A stretch of DNA of 64,000 nt from JADLGL01 sp963667605 (lineage in GTDB: Bacteria; Pseudomonadota; Alphaproteobacteria; Rhizobiales; Kaistiaceae): positions 744,001 to 808,000 of the forward strand of contig CAXXUZ010000003.1 in the NCBI GenBank assembly GCA_963667605.2. The letters are read 5' to 3'. Below, piece after piece: positions 9,778 to 19,129 of the stretch. A program made the translations under genes and the position numbers. The first letter of the stretch is position 1. Each line of letters starts with the position of its first letter. Below the pieces are notes generated by a model. The model searched no databases and was not told the DNA's origin. It saw only the letters and a list, made by a program, of their open reading frames with translations.

Positions 9778-10287
9778 CTAGTGTCGCTGTTGTGATGAAC
9801 GCTCAATCAACTCCGACACGATTTCGGCTGCCGTTCGATGGAATTCGGCCATCTCGCGCAGTCGTCGCTTTGCCGTCTCACGTTTGGCGGGGAAGCTCTC
9901 GGCCGCCTCCGAGAACACTGTTTGGGCATGTTGGAGCGCACGCACTTTGCCGGTCAGCATGCGATGGAAGGGGTTGCTGGCGAGCTGATAATAGCCCTGC
10001 CGGTCCCCCGGTTTGGGCGCTCGCTCGACAATTCCAATTTCGGTCAAAATGCGGGCATTGGTCGAAACGCTGGCCCGGCTGACCTGCAACCGGTCGGCCA
10101 GTTGGCGAAGGCTGTATGCCCCGTCCTCTACGATAAGCAATCCGAACAGCCGGCCGGCAATGCGGGGCAGATTATCGGCCTCGCAGATCAGCCCCATTTG
10201 CTCGACAAAACGGGCGATCGGCTCCACTCCGACAGCATCCCTCGTGCTCATTTCGTCGCCGGAGGTGATTGCCTCAGTCTTCGCCAT
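9778..10287 (-). CDS. GbsR/MarR-type transcriptional regulator
   Basis: The product, about 169 residues, is a winged-helix regulator. The recognition segment is AYSLRQLADRLQVSRASVS, followed by the wing (IVERAPKPGDRQGYYQLASNP), and a long helical C-terminus suited to dimerisation. This arrangement matches GbsR-like MarR-superfamily repressors. I choose the ATG at 10287 because AGGTGGAGG lies just upstream of it. The GTG at 10296 and the ATG at 10251, which overlaps the upstream MMPL stop as ATGA, are alternatives. A 12-bp inverted repeat at 10333-10360 is a likely operator. Flanked by two MMPL genes on the same strand, it probably controls one or both. Confidence 0.85.
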   Translation of the reverse strand: MAKTEAITSGDEMSTRDAVGVEPIARFVEQMGLICEADNLPRIAGRLFGLLIVEDGAYSLRQLADRLQVSRASVSTNARILTEIGIVERAPKPGDRQGYYQLASNPFHRMLTGKVRALQHAQTVFSEAAESFPAKRETAKRRLREMAEFHRTAAEIVSELIERSSQQRH

Positions 10288-12644
10288 CGCCTCCACCTAT
10301 ATCTAATGCAATGGAAGCTCGATAATACTATCAGTTCGTTCAGTGTTGACTGAACGAACTTATCGTCACCTTCGATCGGTTCCACTCTCTCGCGCCCCCC
10401 GAACAGACGGCGCGCCGGCCCCGCGATCAGCGCCGGCAGGAAAATGAGATCGCCGATTAACGCTACGATCAGGCTCGCCATCGCCAGCAGGCCGAACAGA
10501 GCGATGGTGGCAAGGCCACTGCTTTGGGTCATCGCCATACCGCCAACCAGAACAAAGGTGGTGCCGATCAGAACCGGACCGACCTGACGCGACGCTGCGA
10601 CTAGTCGGAGCCTCAAATCGGTACCGCGGGTCAGGAAAAGTATGTTGAGATAATGGATCGTGTCGTCGATCGCGATGCCGAAAGCGATGGTCAGAGACAC
10701 CACGCTGGTCAGCTGCATCCCTTGACCGAGAACATAGAGAATCGTCCCGACCGCAACGATCGGCAGGATGTTGGGAATCGCCGCCACCATGCCGGCGCCG
10801 AAGCTCCGCAGCGCGACCGCCATCAAGATTAGCGCGGCCACCACTGCAAGACCAAGGCTGCGACTGAGATTGCCGATCGTCCTGGTGGCCTCGCGGGCGC
10901 CGACAACTGCGGCGCCGGTAACCACCGTGCCAGCCACGGCGGCAACCGCGGCCGCCTCGATCCGATCGATCAACGCGGCGGTTTCGGCCGTCGGTAGCTC
11001 GACGATATTGACCGTCACCAGTGCCCCGGGCTCACCGACGAACAGCCGGCGCGTGGCATCCGGGAGGTTGTCGAGCATACCGGCGGTATCCTCACCCTCG
11101 GCAACGCCCGCCCAGTTGGCCAGGCTCCACACTGACAGCGGCGGCGACGCCGCGCCAACATCGGCTACCGCCTGATGGACCGCCCGAATCCTGGCCAGCC
11201 CGTCGGCTGAATCGGCGGCAATTCCTCCCATCGGAACGATGATCTGGACCGGAAATGCTCCACCAAGTCGATCGTCGACGATCTTGAGCGCCCCGACCAT
11301 CGAACTTCCGCGCGGCAACGTTTCACTCAGCGAGTGCTCCGCCGGAACGGTAAAGAAAGCGACGCCGAGGACAACCGTCACCGGCAGCGATATCAGAGCG
11401 ATGGCACCGGCCCGCCCGGTCACCCAATGAGATAACGCCGCGCTCGGGCCAGCCAGCCGATTGAGCAGGCTTGCAGAACTGCGACCGTCTAGTCGCCAGA
11501 AACGCCCGATCGCACGCGCCCCGAGACCGTGCCCGACCAGTACCATTGCTGTCCCGAGGATAGTTCCCACGGCCCCGACCCGACCGAAATCTTGTACGAT
11601 CCCGACATCGGACAAGGTCATCGACAAGAACGCCACCGCCGTCGTCAGCGCCGTGAGCATGCAGGCCGGACCGACCTCGATCAGAGCCAATTTCTCCGCC
11701 TCGACGATCGAGAGGCCGTTCTCCCGATGGCGGCGCCAGGCCGCGGTGAGATGCATGCCGTCAGCATAGCCGAGCACCATTACCAGCGCCGGCACGACGT
11801 TGGAGAGGATCGTCACGGGAATGCCGAGCGCGCCAGTCCATCCGAGCAGCGTCAGTCCGGCAAAGGCGGCAGGCGCCGCCGTGATCGCGGCCCCGACCCC
11901 AGACCTGAAGAGAATTAGGCTGAGGAAGAAACCGATGATTATGCCGGAGCCATTGAGCACGATCTGGTCACGCTCCAACAGGTCCACAATCTCCGTGCGC
12001 ATCGCCGCGAACCCGGCGACCGTTGCATCAACATCGGAATTCCCAAGCCCCCGCGCGACAGTCTCTTTCACCGCGTCGATCAGCTCGTTGTGCTCATCCA
12101 GCGACGCCCTCGGCTCTGCGTGCGTGACAATGAACAACAGCACCGATCCATCGGCGGAGAGGATGTTCTGGCCGAGAATCGGATGGGACCGGATCGCGGC
12201 AACGAGGTCGGCATCAAGTCCAGCCGACGGATCGGCGATCAGCGTACGTGTGCCGCCATTTTCGTCCGGCGGCTGCCGTAGCGAAAAAGGCGAAAACACA
12301 CTGCCGACCTGGCGCAGAAGCTGAAGGTCGAGATGGAGGTCGCGCAGCCTCTCGAAAGTCTCCGGACTGCCTAGATCAGCACCCTCGACCAACACCAGGA
12401 TCTGGTTCTCCGGATCGGCGAACGCTTCGGCCGCTTCGGTGTAGGTCTGATAGATCTCGGTATCGCCGCGGAAGAGATCGCGAAGATCACGATCGATCGA
12501 CACATGGAAGAAGCCATACACCGTCACGGCCGTGACAATGAGCACGCCAACCGCAGCCAGCCGAGGGTGGCGAAGCGCAACAAGGCCGATCCGGTCGAGA
12601 CCGAAAGCCAGGGACCGGCGCGGTTGTCTTGGCGATGTCTTCAA
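10248..12644 (-). CDS. MMPL/RND family transporter (798 residues)
   Basis: This second MMPL exporter is related to the one at 15184: both begin with a FGLxRIGL segment. It has the usual two-fold arrangement of a membrane helix, a periplasmic domain and a five-helix bundle. The family relay region reads SLTIAFGIAIDDTIHYLN in the second half, and the first half has VMVLGYADGMHL. Conserved protein appears to end near residue 763 (RERVEPIEGDDK). The last 35 residues are basic and unconserved-looking, and their codons run across the operator of the next gene. This suggests that an earlier stop codon was lost. Confidence 0.85.
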   Translation of the reverse strand: MKTSPRQPRRSLAFGLDRIGLVALRHPRLAAVGVLIVTAVTVYGFFHVSIDRDLRDLFRGDTEIYQTYTEAAEAFADPENQILVLVEGADLGSPETFERLRDLHLDLQLLRQVGSVFSPFSLRQPPDENGGTRTLIADPSAGLDADLVAAIRSHPILGQNILSADGSVLLFIVTHAEPRASLDEHNELIDAVKETVARGLGNSDVDATVAGFAAMRTEIVDLLERDQIVLNGSGIIIGFFLSLILFRSGVGAAITAAPAAFAGLTLLGWTGALGIPVTILSNVVPALVMVLGYADGMHLTAAWRRHRENGLSIVEAEKLALIEVGPACMLTALTTAVAFLSMTLSDVGIVQDFGRVGAVGTILGTAMVLVGHGLGARAIGRFWRLDGRSSASLLNRLAGPSAALSHWVTGRAGAIALISLPVTVVLGVAFFTVPAEHSLSETLPRGSSMVGALKIVDDRLGGAFPVQIIVPMGGIAADSADGLARIRAVHQAVADVGAASPPLSVWSLANWAGVAEGEDTAGMLDNLPDATRRLFVGEPGALVTVNIVELPTAETAALIDRIEAAAVAAVAGTVVTGAAVVGAREATRTIGNLSRSLGLAVVAALILMAVALRSFGAGMVAAIPNILPIVAVGTILYVLGQGMQLTSVVSLTIAFGIAIDDTIHYLNILFLTRGTDLRLRLVAASRQVGPVLIGTTFVLVGGMAMTQSSGLATIALFGLLAMASLIVALIGDLIFLPALIAGPARRLFGGRERVEPIEGDDKFVQSTLNELIVLSSFHCIRYRWRRWRRLRQSPPATK
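10322..10360 (-). promoter_or_regulatory. Probable operator and promoter of the GbsR-type regulator gene
   Basis: Positions 10333-10344 (AGTTCGTTCAGT) and 10349-10360 (ACTGAACGAACT) form a perfect 12-bp inverted repeat with a 4-nt spacer. On the minus strand a -10-like TATTAT (10322-10327) lies 16 nt from a weak -35-like TCAACA (10344-10349) inside the palindrome. A bound dimer would therefore cover the promoter. Autorepression by the regulator 46 bp downstream is an inference. The site also lies inside the 3' end of the upstream MMPL reading frame. Confidence 0.6.
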
Positions 12645-12749
12645 AGCGCCATCGGCCTATCGCCCAAGCCAGCCTGACACAAGCGGTTCTTGGTCGGTCG
12701 GCGGCAATCTCCGTTGACTTGCCCCTCGCGACCCGGTTTCGTGGCGATC

Positions 12750-14078
12750 ATGTCGGGACAGCCACAGAACAGAGCGATGTCCGACGTGAGGCAAGCCGAA
12801 ATGCGGGCCCTCGCGACCGTTGCTGCTGAGGGACCGCGTCCCTACACCAATTTCCAATGGTATCTGACCGGAGCTCGCAACACAGTCTATTTCGCCGCCT
12901 TCACCCCTACCCTGCTGGCCCGTAGTTCGTTCCGCGGGATGGTCGAGGACGTGATCGGCTTGGCGCCGCAGCTTAATTTGCGCAATGACGACCGCCGCCA
13001 AGCTCACATCGACGCTCGACCGTTCGATCTCGAAGAGATCATTTCCTTTACCGAACTCGATAGCTTCGCCGGCTTCCCCGATTCCGTCCTCAGTCCAAAC
13101 CAGGATCTGTTTCTCGATCCGCGATTGCCGAGTTTCCGGGCCGCCTGTTTCTCGCTGCGCAATGGGGCCAACGCCGACGGTAATCGCAGCTTCGTTCTGT
13201 ACCGCGCCTCACACGCACTGATGGAGGGCGTCGACACGGCCCAGGTACTGCGCGGCCGGCCGTCAAAGCACGAGGCCCACCCGGCGCGGCAGGTGGCGCG
13301 CCCGCTCGGCCGGCTCGCCACCGCGATCGTCGCCACGCTGGCGATGCCGACCAATTTCGCCATCACCGCGTTTCATTGGCGCAACAACAACGATTGTTCG
13401 CTGCGGACAATCGCCTTGAGCCGGCGAGACCTGAAGCGGGTCGCGACGGAATTGGGAGTTCAGCAGCGGACGGTTATTTTCGCGCTGGTGATGAATGGAT
13501 TCTATCACGCCAATAAGCGCCGCTCGCTGCGGCCGCGCTTTATCGGTTATTCCAATCTGTCGCCCCGCCGTTTTGACGGCGATGATGACTTCGTGAGACT
13601 GCGAATGCAGGTGACGACTATGCGCCAGCGTTCCAGTTTCGCCGAATACGCCGAGGCGCTCGATCTCAAATTAGCCGGAGCCGGCCGTGAATCCCTCGGC
13701 CTGCAAATGCACTATAATGCGATTTTCGGCTTCCATCGTCGCCTCGCCAAGATCACGCCGGCGCTCTACGGCAAGCGGTTCTTCGGCTTTGCTCCCTATG
13801 ATTTTCTTCTCTCGCTTGTGCCACCACATACGCCCAGCGGCGTCTTCGCCGGGCTGGCGTTGAACGACATATATTGTGGCACCCACATGGCCGGCGTGAA
13901 CTGCTGCGTCATTGTCCCTCAGCCGGACCGCATCAGCCTCAACATCTACTCCCCCACGCGGTTCGTTGACCGCATTTCGGATATAGAATCGCTGTTAGCG
14001 GCCGTTGGCATCGCCGTGGTCACGCCCGCCGGAGCGGATTCGGCAGCGATCAGCCCGCGCTCCCCGGCGGAAGCATAG
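12750..14078 (+). CDS. Putative acyltransferase, distant WS/DGAT or condensation-fold protein
   Basis: I do not recognise a close family. The product (about 442 residues from the ATG at 12750; ATGs at 12690 and 12777 are alternatives) contains SHALMEGVD, which resembles the HHxxxDG acyltransferase motif of wax-ester synthases and condensation domains. The second histidine is kept and Asp is replaced by Glu. The C-terminal half, with NLSPRRF, GVFAGLALNDIYCGTHMAGV and SLNIYSPTRFVD, is also in the style of that fold. Position beside an alkane hydroxylase and MMPL exporters supports a lipid role, but this is inference. Its last 133 bp are convergent with, and overlap, the hydroxylase gene. Confidence 0.55.
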   Translation: MSGQPQNRAMSDVRQAEMRALATVAAEGPRPYTNFQWYLTGARNTVYFAAFTPTLLARSSFRGMVEDVIGLAPQLNLRNDDRRQAHIDARPFDLEEIISFTELDSFAGFPDSVLSPNQDLFLDPRLPSFRAACFSLRNGANADGNRSFVLYRASHALMEGVDTAQVLRGRPSKHEAHPARQVARPLGRLATAIVATLAMPTNFAITAFHWRNNNDCSLRTIALSRRDLKRVATELGVQQRTVIFALVMNGFYHANKRRSLRPRFIGYSNLSPRRFDGDDDFVRLRMQVTTMRQRSSFAEYAEALDLKLAGAGRESLGLQMHYNAIFGFHRRLAKITPALYGKRFFGFAPYDFLLSLVPPHTPSGVFAGLALNDIYCGTHMAGVNCCVIVPQPDRISLNIYSPTRFVDRISDIESLLAAVGIAVVTPAGADSAAISPRSPAEA

Positions 14079-15112
14079 TTGCGATCCCAACCAGCGAGGA
14101 GGTCTCGCATCCACCACACATACAACCGCGGAATCAGAGCGATGATCGCCATCGAAAAATAGCCATGCGGGAGTTGCGGTGCATCGGTCCGTGTGTCCAG
14201 CTCCCAGTAATTCTTGCCCGGCTTGATGTGATGATCGGAGTGGCGCGGCAGGTTGAACAACAGCCAATTGGACAGCCGCCGGCTTGAATTCCACGAATGC
14301 CTTGCCGCGACCCGGGTCCCCTCGACGCGCACGAGACCGTAATGCTCAATGTAGTTGGTCAGCTCAAGATAGAGCTTCGACCATAGCGCAATGACGGTGA
14401 AAGCCAGTACACCGACCCATCCAGCGGCCACGGCAAACAGTGCAATCCACAACATGGACATTAGTTGGCCGGTCAAGAAACGGTTGCGAAAGCTCCAAAC
14501 CGCAAGGCCTTGTTTTTTTAGAAAGCGTTTCTCGATCCGCCATGCGTTGCGATTGCCGAGGTAGAGCATGCGGACATAGAATGCCCAAAACCCCTGGCCG
14601 CGCGGTGCCGTCGCCGGATCTCTTTTGGTGCCTATGTTCAGGTGATGGCCGTAAACATGCTCGAGCGAAAAGCCGGTATCCAAAGAGAAGGACAGCAGCC
14701 AACGGCCGACCAAAACCGGCAGTCGGCTATTGCGATGTACCAGCTCATGAGCGACGTTGATCCCCGCGATCGCGTAGAACAAAGCCATCCCTCCGGTGGT
14801 GAGGATCAAATGCCAAGTATCAGTCCTAGCGCGTGCGGCATCGATGGCCGATCCGAGGAATGTCCAATCGCTGAGGTAATAGGCAAAGAAGAAACTCGCC
14901 AATGACAGCGCCGGCAACTGAATATAGAGCAGCGCCTTCAGGAAGCCCGCATGACGCTCCTCCAGTCGCCGCGACCAATCATCTCCCACGGTCTCATCCA
15001 GCGGAACGGCGACGATCCAGGCCAGCAGCGCCGGCAGGGTCACCCATGACTCCCCAAGGAAGAAACAGCCGACTAACGACGCTGAAAGAACGGGAAGAGT
15101 TATAAAATACAA
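13946..15112 (-). CDS. alkB: Alkane 1-monooxygenase (AlkB-type integral membrane di-iron hydroxylase)
   Basis: AlkB hydroxylates terminal carbons of alkanes or fatty acyl chains in the inner membrane and needs rubredoxin. The histidine boxes are all present: NVAHELVHR, EHVYGHHLNIG, NYIEHYGL (the alkane-hydroxylase signature) and LPRHSDHHIKPGKNYWEL. Five or six hydrophobic helices surround them. No rubredoxin gene is seen nearby. The conserved protein ends near WDRNYAS; about 45 further residues extend antisense into the neighbouring acyltransferase gene. The family assignment is strong; the substrate chain length is unknown. Confidence 0.88.
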   Translation of the reverse strand: MYFITLPVLSASLVGCFFLGESWVTLPALLAWIVAVPLDETVGDDWSRRLEERHAGFLKALLYIQLPALSLASFFFAYYLSDWTFLGSAIDAARARTDTWHLILTTGGMALFYAIAGINVAHELVHRNSRLPVLVGRWLLSFSLDTGFSLEHVYGHHLNIGTKRDPATAPRGQGFWAFYVRMLYLGNRNAWRIEKRFLKKQGLAVWSFRNRFLTGQLMSMLWIALFAVAAGWVGVLAFTVIALWSKLYLELTNYIEHYGLVRVEGTRVAARHSWNSSRRLSNWLLFNLPRHSDHHIKPGKNYWELDTRTDAPQLPHGYFSMAIIALIPRLYVWWMRDLLAGWDRNYASAGERGLIAAESAPAGVTTAMPTAANSDSISEMRSTNRVGE

Positions 15113-15183
15113 ACAGTTACACCATTGATCAAAGCGTCAAAGGTTAATCATAGTCCAACCCGGCCGCTAGGAAAAGTGACAGA

Positions 15184-17538
15184 ATGCTTTTTGCGTCGCT
15201 TTGCAGGTTCGGCAATCCCGATACTGAAGCAGAAGATTTGAATCAGCCGCGGAAACAGATGCGGAGCCTTGGTTTCGGCCTCGAGCGGATCGGACTCCTC
15301 GTCCTCGGAGCGCCGCGGCTATTTGCGGCATTGCTGTTGCTTGTGTTCGTCGCCGCCGTGTCGACCTTGCCGAGCACCTCCTTTGACGGCCGCCTGATCG
15401 ACATCCTGTCCGAGCACCAGGCCTTTCGCAGCTATTCCGAGGTCAAAGAGAACTTTCGCGACGCCTCACATGATGCTTTTTTGATGATTGAATCGCCGGA
15501 TCTTCTCACCGTCGACGGCATTGAGGCACTTCGCTTCCTGCACATCGATCTGTCGCTGATCGAATCGATCGAATCGGTATTCTCGATTTTTTCGCTCGGC
15601 GAGATCGACCCCGAGGGCGAGCGGTTCCGGCGGGCGCTGCCGCCGGTTTTCACGAGCGACCCTGAGATCAGGACCACCCTGGTCCGGTTGCATCAAGACC
15701 AGCCGGTTGCCCGCGCTCTCATCGACCCTGAGGCATCGATCGCTGTGATCGTGGCCACGCTCGAAGCTCCGATCAATGCCGACAATCGTGAAATGGCGGC
15801 GCTGGTCGCCGAACTCGGCATCGAGCTCGATCGCATTACGCCGGAAGGGTTCGCGATCACCGTTACAGGCATTCCGACAATTCAAGCCACGGTCGTCGAC
15901 TCACTACGGGATGACCAATGGCGCATGGCGCTGTTCGGAATCCTGATCGGCTCGGCGATCGGCTATGTCGTGTTTCGCAGCCTGATCGCGGCGTTGGTCT
16001 GCGCCGCCCCCGCCGGCGTTGCCGTAATCTGGCTGTTCGGCCTTTTCAATGCGCTCAGCATCGAGATCAATTTCCTGTTCGCTATCCTGCCTTCGCTGGC
16101 GCTGATCCTCGCGCTGGTCGATTCCATCGTCTTCTTTTTCCATTGGCAGTCGGCCAACGCCGAAAATGGGAATCTTCGGAGCAATCTCAAAAGCTCGATT
16201 TTGCGAATCGGGCCCGCCTCGGCGATGACCTCGATCACCACGGCAATCGCTTTCGTCTCGCTCGCCTATGCTCAGAACCCAGCGCTGCAGACGCTGGCTT
16301 GGCTTGGTGTCGCCGCCGTCGCACTAGCGTTTCTGTCGTTCATTACCGTCCTCCCGTTGCTCTGCCTTGTCGTGACCCGATTGCCCGGCTCAGTGGGGCG
16401 GCGGAAGCCATCTTTTGCGCAGCTCGGCCAACCGATCGGCCGGTGGGCGATTCGCGCCCCGCTGCGACGCATCGGATTGGCAGTGTTGATCGTCCTGGTC
16501 CTGGGCACGATTCACTTCCAGGTCGACTCCAATTTCGAGATCGATCGTTATCTGCCGCCCGGCACCTCGGTGGTCGAATCGGAGGTCGAACTCGGCGATC
16601 GCTTCGGCGGTACGGTGCCGCTCTATGCCCTGGTCCAGATCCCGGACGGCGAGGCATTTCATGATCCGCCCTCCCGCGATCGCATCGCGGCCGTAACCGC
16701 CATCTTCGCCGAGGCCATCGGCGAGGGCCGAACGATCTCGCTCGCCAATTTCTGGGATAGTGTGGATGGCGCCCAAGCCAACTCAATCGGTGAGGCGTTA
16801 GCCGGAGCCGATCCGGCGATGCTCGATCGTATCCTGGCTCACGATCAACGATCGATGCTGGTGACGGCGCAATTGCCCTCGATTATGGACGGCGAGAAAG
16901 TCGAGTCCCTGGTAGAGGCCATCCGCAAAGGTCTGAGCGATGCAGGCCTCGCCGGAGAAGTAGTTCTCACCGGCTTTCCGGTGCTCTCCGCCGTCGAGAT
17001 CCCGGCTTTGATCGACGAGCTTCGCTTCGGCATGCTGATTGCTGTGGTGCTCGCGGTGGCAGCGCTGGCCGTAGCCAGCGGGTCGCCCGGCCTCGCACTG
17101 TCGTGCTTGATCCCAAATATCCTGCCGATCCTTGCTCTGGAGGCGGTGCTTTGGCTGCTTGGCTACGATCACGATCTCACCAGCGTCGTCGCGCTAACCG
17201 TCGCCTTCGGCATCGGCATCGACAATGCGGTACATCTGATCAACATGTACCGCGTTAATCGCAATGAGGCGATGGCGCCGCCCGACGCGCTCGCTAACGC
17301 GGTTCGCATTGTCGGTCCGGCACTGATGGCGAGCACGGCGATTCTCGGCCTCAGCTACCTCGCCACCCAAACCAGCGCGATGCCGTCAATTGGCCTTCTT
17401 GGCCAGCTTATCATCGCAACCCTCGTGGCCGCCTTGATTGCCAATCTTGTCTTCCTGCCTTCCTTCATCACCCTTCTTGACCGGGCCTTTCGTCGTCATC
17501 GTCGCGGTCTCGTTGTTGCAGATTCCGGAGTGTCCTGA
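15184..17538 (+). CDS. MMPL/RND family transporter (784 residues)
   Basis: This third MMPL exporter of the locus reads divergently from alkB, with a 71-bp gap that should hold both promoters. An internal ATG at 15259 (MRSLGFGLERIGL) matches the start of the paralogue at 10248-12644 and may be used instead. It has two RND halves. Motifs include LALILALVDSIVFFFHW and VALTVAFGIGIDNAVHLIN, whose Asp residues occupy relay positions. The stop codon overlaps the next start as TGATG, so the two genes are probably translationally coupled. Confidence 0.86.
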   Translation: MLFASLCRFGNPDTEAEDLNQPRKQMRSLGFGLERIGLLVLGAPRLFAALLLLVFVAAVSTLPSTSFDGRLIDILSEHQAFRSYSEVKENFRDASHDAFLMIESPDLLTVDGIEALRFLHIDLSLIESIESVFSIFSLGEIDPEGERFRRALPPVFTSDPEIRTTLVRLHQDQPVARALIDPEASIAVIVATLEAPINADNREMAALVAELGIELDRITPEGFAITVTGIPTIQATVVDSLRDDQWRMALFGILIGSAIGYVVFRSLIAALVCAAPAGVAVIWLFGLFNALSIEINFLFAILPSLALILALVDSIVFFFHWQSANAENGNLRSNLKSSILRIGPASAMTSITTAIAFVSLAYAQNPALQTLAWLGVAAVALAFLSFITVLPLLCLVVTRLPGSVGRRKPSFAQLGQPIGRWAIRAPLRRIGLAVLIVLVLGTIHFQVDSNFEIDRYLPPGTSVVESEVELGDRFGGTVPLYALVQIPDGEAFHDPPSRDRIAAVTAIFAEAIGEGRTISLANFWDSVDGAQANSIGEALAGADPAMLDRILAHDQRSMLVTAQLPSIMDGEKVESLVEAIRKGLSDAGLAGEVVLTGFPVLSAVEIPALIDELRFGMLIAVVLAVAALAVASGSPGLALSCLIPNILPILALEAVLWLLGYDHDLTSVVALTVAFGIGIDNAVHLINMYRVNRNEAMAPPDALANAVRIVGPALMASTAILGLSYLATQTSAMPSIGLLGQLIIATLVAALIANLVFLPSFITLLDRAFRRHRRGLVVADSGVS

Positions 17539-18116
17539 TGCGTCCGATAGCCGTCTTATTGCTCGCTGTGTTGCTGCTGGCGCCAACCAATTCTCTTTCT
17601 CAGGAGCCCGATCTCACCCCCATCGCCAGCCGCGATGAGGCGATCGCGCTGATGCGGCTTTACGCCGGCGATTGGGTCGCCCGAGGCATGTCGCGCAACA
17701 ATTTCGACGACGAACTCGAGGCTGCCGGCTGCAACATGCAGTCGCTCTTCGATCAGCCCAGCGCCACGCTAGCCAACACCGGCCGCTGCGCCAACACCCA
17801 GGGTGCGGTCAATCTCGATGGCGATCTAACTATAACTGAAGGGGGCGAACTAACTGGTGGCTATTTCAGCCGCTTCGAAAGGGCAGAATTACTGAGTTCG
17901 GACGGCCTGCTCTATGAGGAGGGATTCATCGTCCAGGCGCGCTATCGCGCCGAGATCCGGCAACAGCAGCAGGAGATCGAAGTGAGGGTCTCCGTCGACC
18001 GCCCGATCCTCCGCGAGGACGGCAAGACCGTCTTCGGCATGATTGTCGAAGTCCGCCACCCGGACACCGGTGAGTTCATCGAATTTTCATCGCTGGTCTT
18101 TACTCGTCTCGACTGA
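17538..18116 (+). CDS. Secreted protein of unknown function, coupled to an MMPL exporter
   Basis: The 192-residue product has a clear signal peptide (MRPIAVLLLAVLLLAPTNS) and a mature part with two cysteines (AAGCNMQSLF and NTGRCANTQ) and predicted beta strands near the C-terminus (IEVRVSVDRPIL, IVEVRHPDTGEFIEF). I do not recognise the family. Its ATG overlaps the stop of the MMPL gene, so it is probably made with that exporter and works in the periplasm or outer membrane. It is the last gene before the tRNA-Gly island boundary. Confidence 0.7.
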   Translation: MRPIAVLLLAVLLLAPTNSLSQEPDLTPIASRDEAIALMRLYAGDWVARGMSRNNFDDELEAAGCNMQSLFDQPSATLANTGRCANTQGAVNLDGDLTITEGGELTGGYFSRFERAELLSSDGLLYEEGFIVQARYRAEIRQQQQEIEVRVSVDRPILREDGKTVFGMIVEVRHPDTGEFIEFSSLVFTRLD

Positions 18117-18183
18117 CGAGGTCGCCCTTGCAATCGCAGAACTCTTCGGCGATATCGTCCGGATCGCGCCCGGCGCGACGGAA

Positions 18184-18258
18184 GCGGGTGTAGCTCAGGG
18201 GTAGAGCACAACCTTGCCAAGGTTGGGGTCGTGGGTTCGAATCCCATCGCCCGCTCCA
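18184..18258 (+). tRNA. tRNA-Gly (GCC anticodon), with encoded CCA
   Basis: A complete cloverleaf can be drawn. The acceptor stem is GCGGGTG (18184-18190) with CGCCCGC (18248-18254), with one G-T pair. The D-loop has AGCTCAGGGG. The anticodon arm reads AACCTTGCCAAGGTT with anticodon GCC. The T-arm is GTGGGTTCGAATCCCAT. The discriminator base is T and CCA is encoded at 18256-18258. It is the only intact copy; its 3' end recurs through the next 23 kb, which marks it as the attachment gene of an island. Confidence 0.97.
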
Positions 18259-18412
18259 AATCTCTTCACGTGGCAAAAGTGGCGGAAGACGGCCGTTTCT
18301 GAGGGGATCGGCCGCCCAGAAACGAGGCGTGAACGCGACCGCGAAAGGGCGTTTCGAGGGCGCTCGGTTACCGCTCGGTTACATCAAGAAGCGATCGGCG
18401 ATTTCGCGACCT
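18259..18412 (+). repeat. Conserved tail 0 of the tRNA-Gly composite repeat
   Basis: Directly behind the intact tRNA lies the sequence that recurs with each tRNA fragment. It has a purine-rich AAAAGTGGCGGAAGACGG, then GTTTCTG and CAGAAAC as inverted arms around about 15 nt, then GAGGCGTGAACG, then the paired 7-mers CGGTTAC in CTCGGTTACCGCTCGGTTACATC, then GCGATCGGCGATT. No coding frame is conserved between copies. The short inverted arms could form a hairpin, but there is no U-run to make a classical terminator. Confidence 0.75.
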
Positions 18413-19129
18413 CATAGAAAGAGGTCCCGCATTGGCGGGACCTGATCCGTTTGGGGTGGGCACTGCGATCGTCACTCTCCAAAGTGGATATTCACGCCGC
18501 CACGGATTTGGGTGCCAATGTACCCACCGCCAATGGCCAGCACGGCCTTGGCCTCCCCGAACAGTGAGAGGTTACCGCCGATTCCGACTTCCAAACCGGC
18601 CCCGGCAGTCCAAATTGGAGCAAATAGATACTCGCCGATACCTGCCTCGCCATAGACCAAGAAATTGTCGCCAAGAATCCCGCCAAGACGGGCGTTCAGG
18701 CTTGCGTTGATCAGAGCCGCCGGGATGAAGGAATGAGTAGTCTCGACTTCGACGCCAGCGAGGAAGTTGCCGAAAACCATATTGTAGCCGACTTGGACCC
18801 CAGCGTCTCCCAATCCGAAGCCGCCAGTGAAGCCACCAAGGGCACCAAAATAGAGCCCGGCTCAGTCGAAGGGGCCGCCACCGGACATAGATGATGCTGC
18901 CCCGTCCGCGGGGTGATAGTTCACGCCCCCTTGAATCCTGGTGGTGAGATACCCGGCGCCAATAATAAATACAGCCTTGACCTCGGCGAACACCGAGAGA
19001 GCGTCGCCCACCGCGAACTCTACGCCGCCTCCAGCGGTCCAAATTGGAACCGCAATCCACGTCCCGATGCCTGCCTCGCCATAGACCAAGAATCGGTCAC
19101 CAAGGATCGCTCCAAGACGGGCATTCAGC

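Noticed and set aside
17942..18259. Minus-strand frame through the tRNA reading GFEPTTPTLARLCSTP and similar frames at 20567-20776, 26604-26996 and 24655-25008
   Set aside because: These are antisense reads of the tRNA and its repeats, a well-known false gene pattern. Sequence conservation follows the repeat, not a protein.
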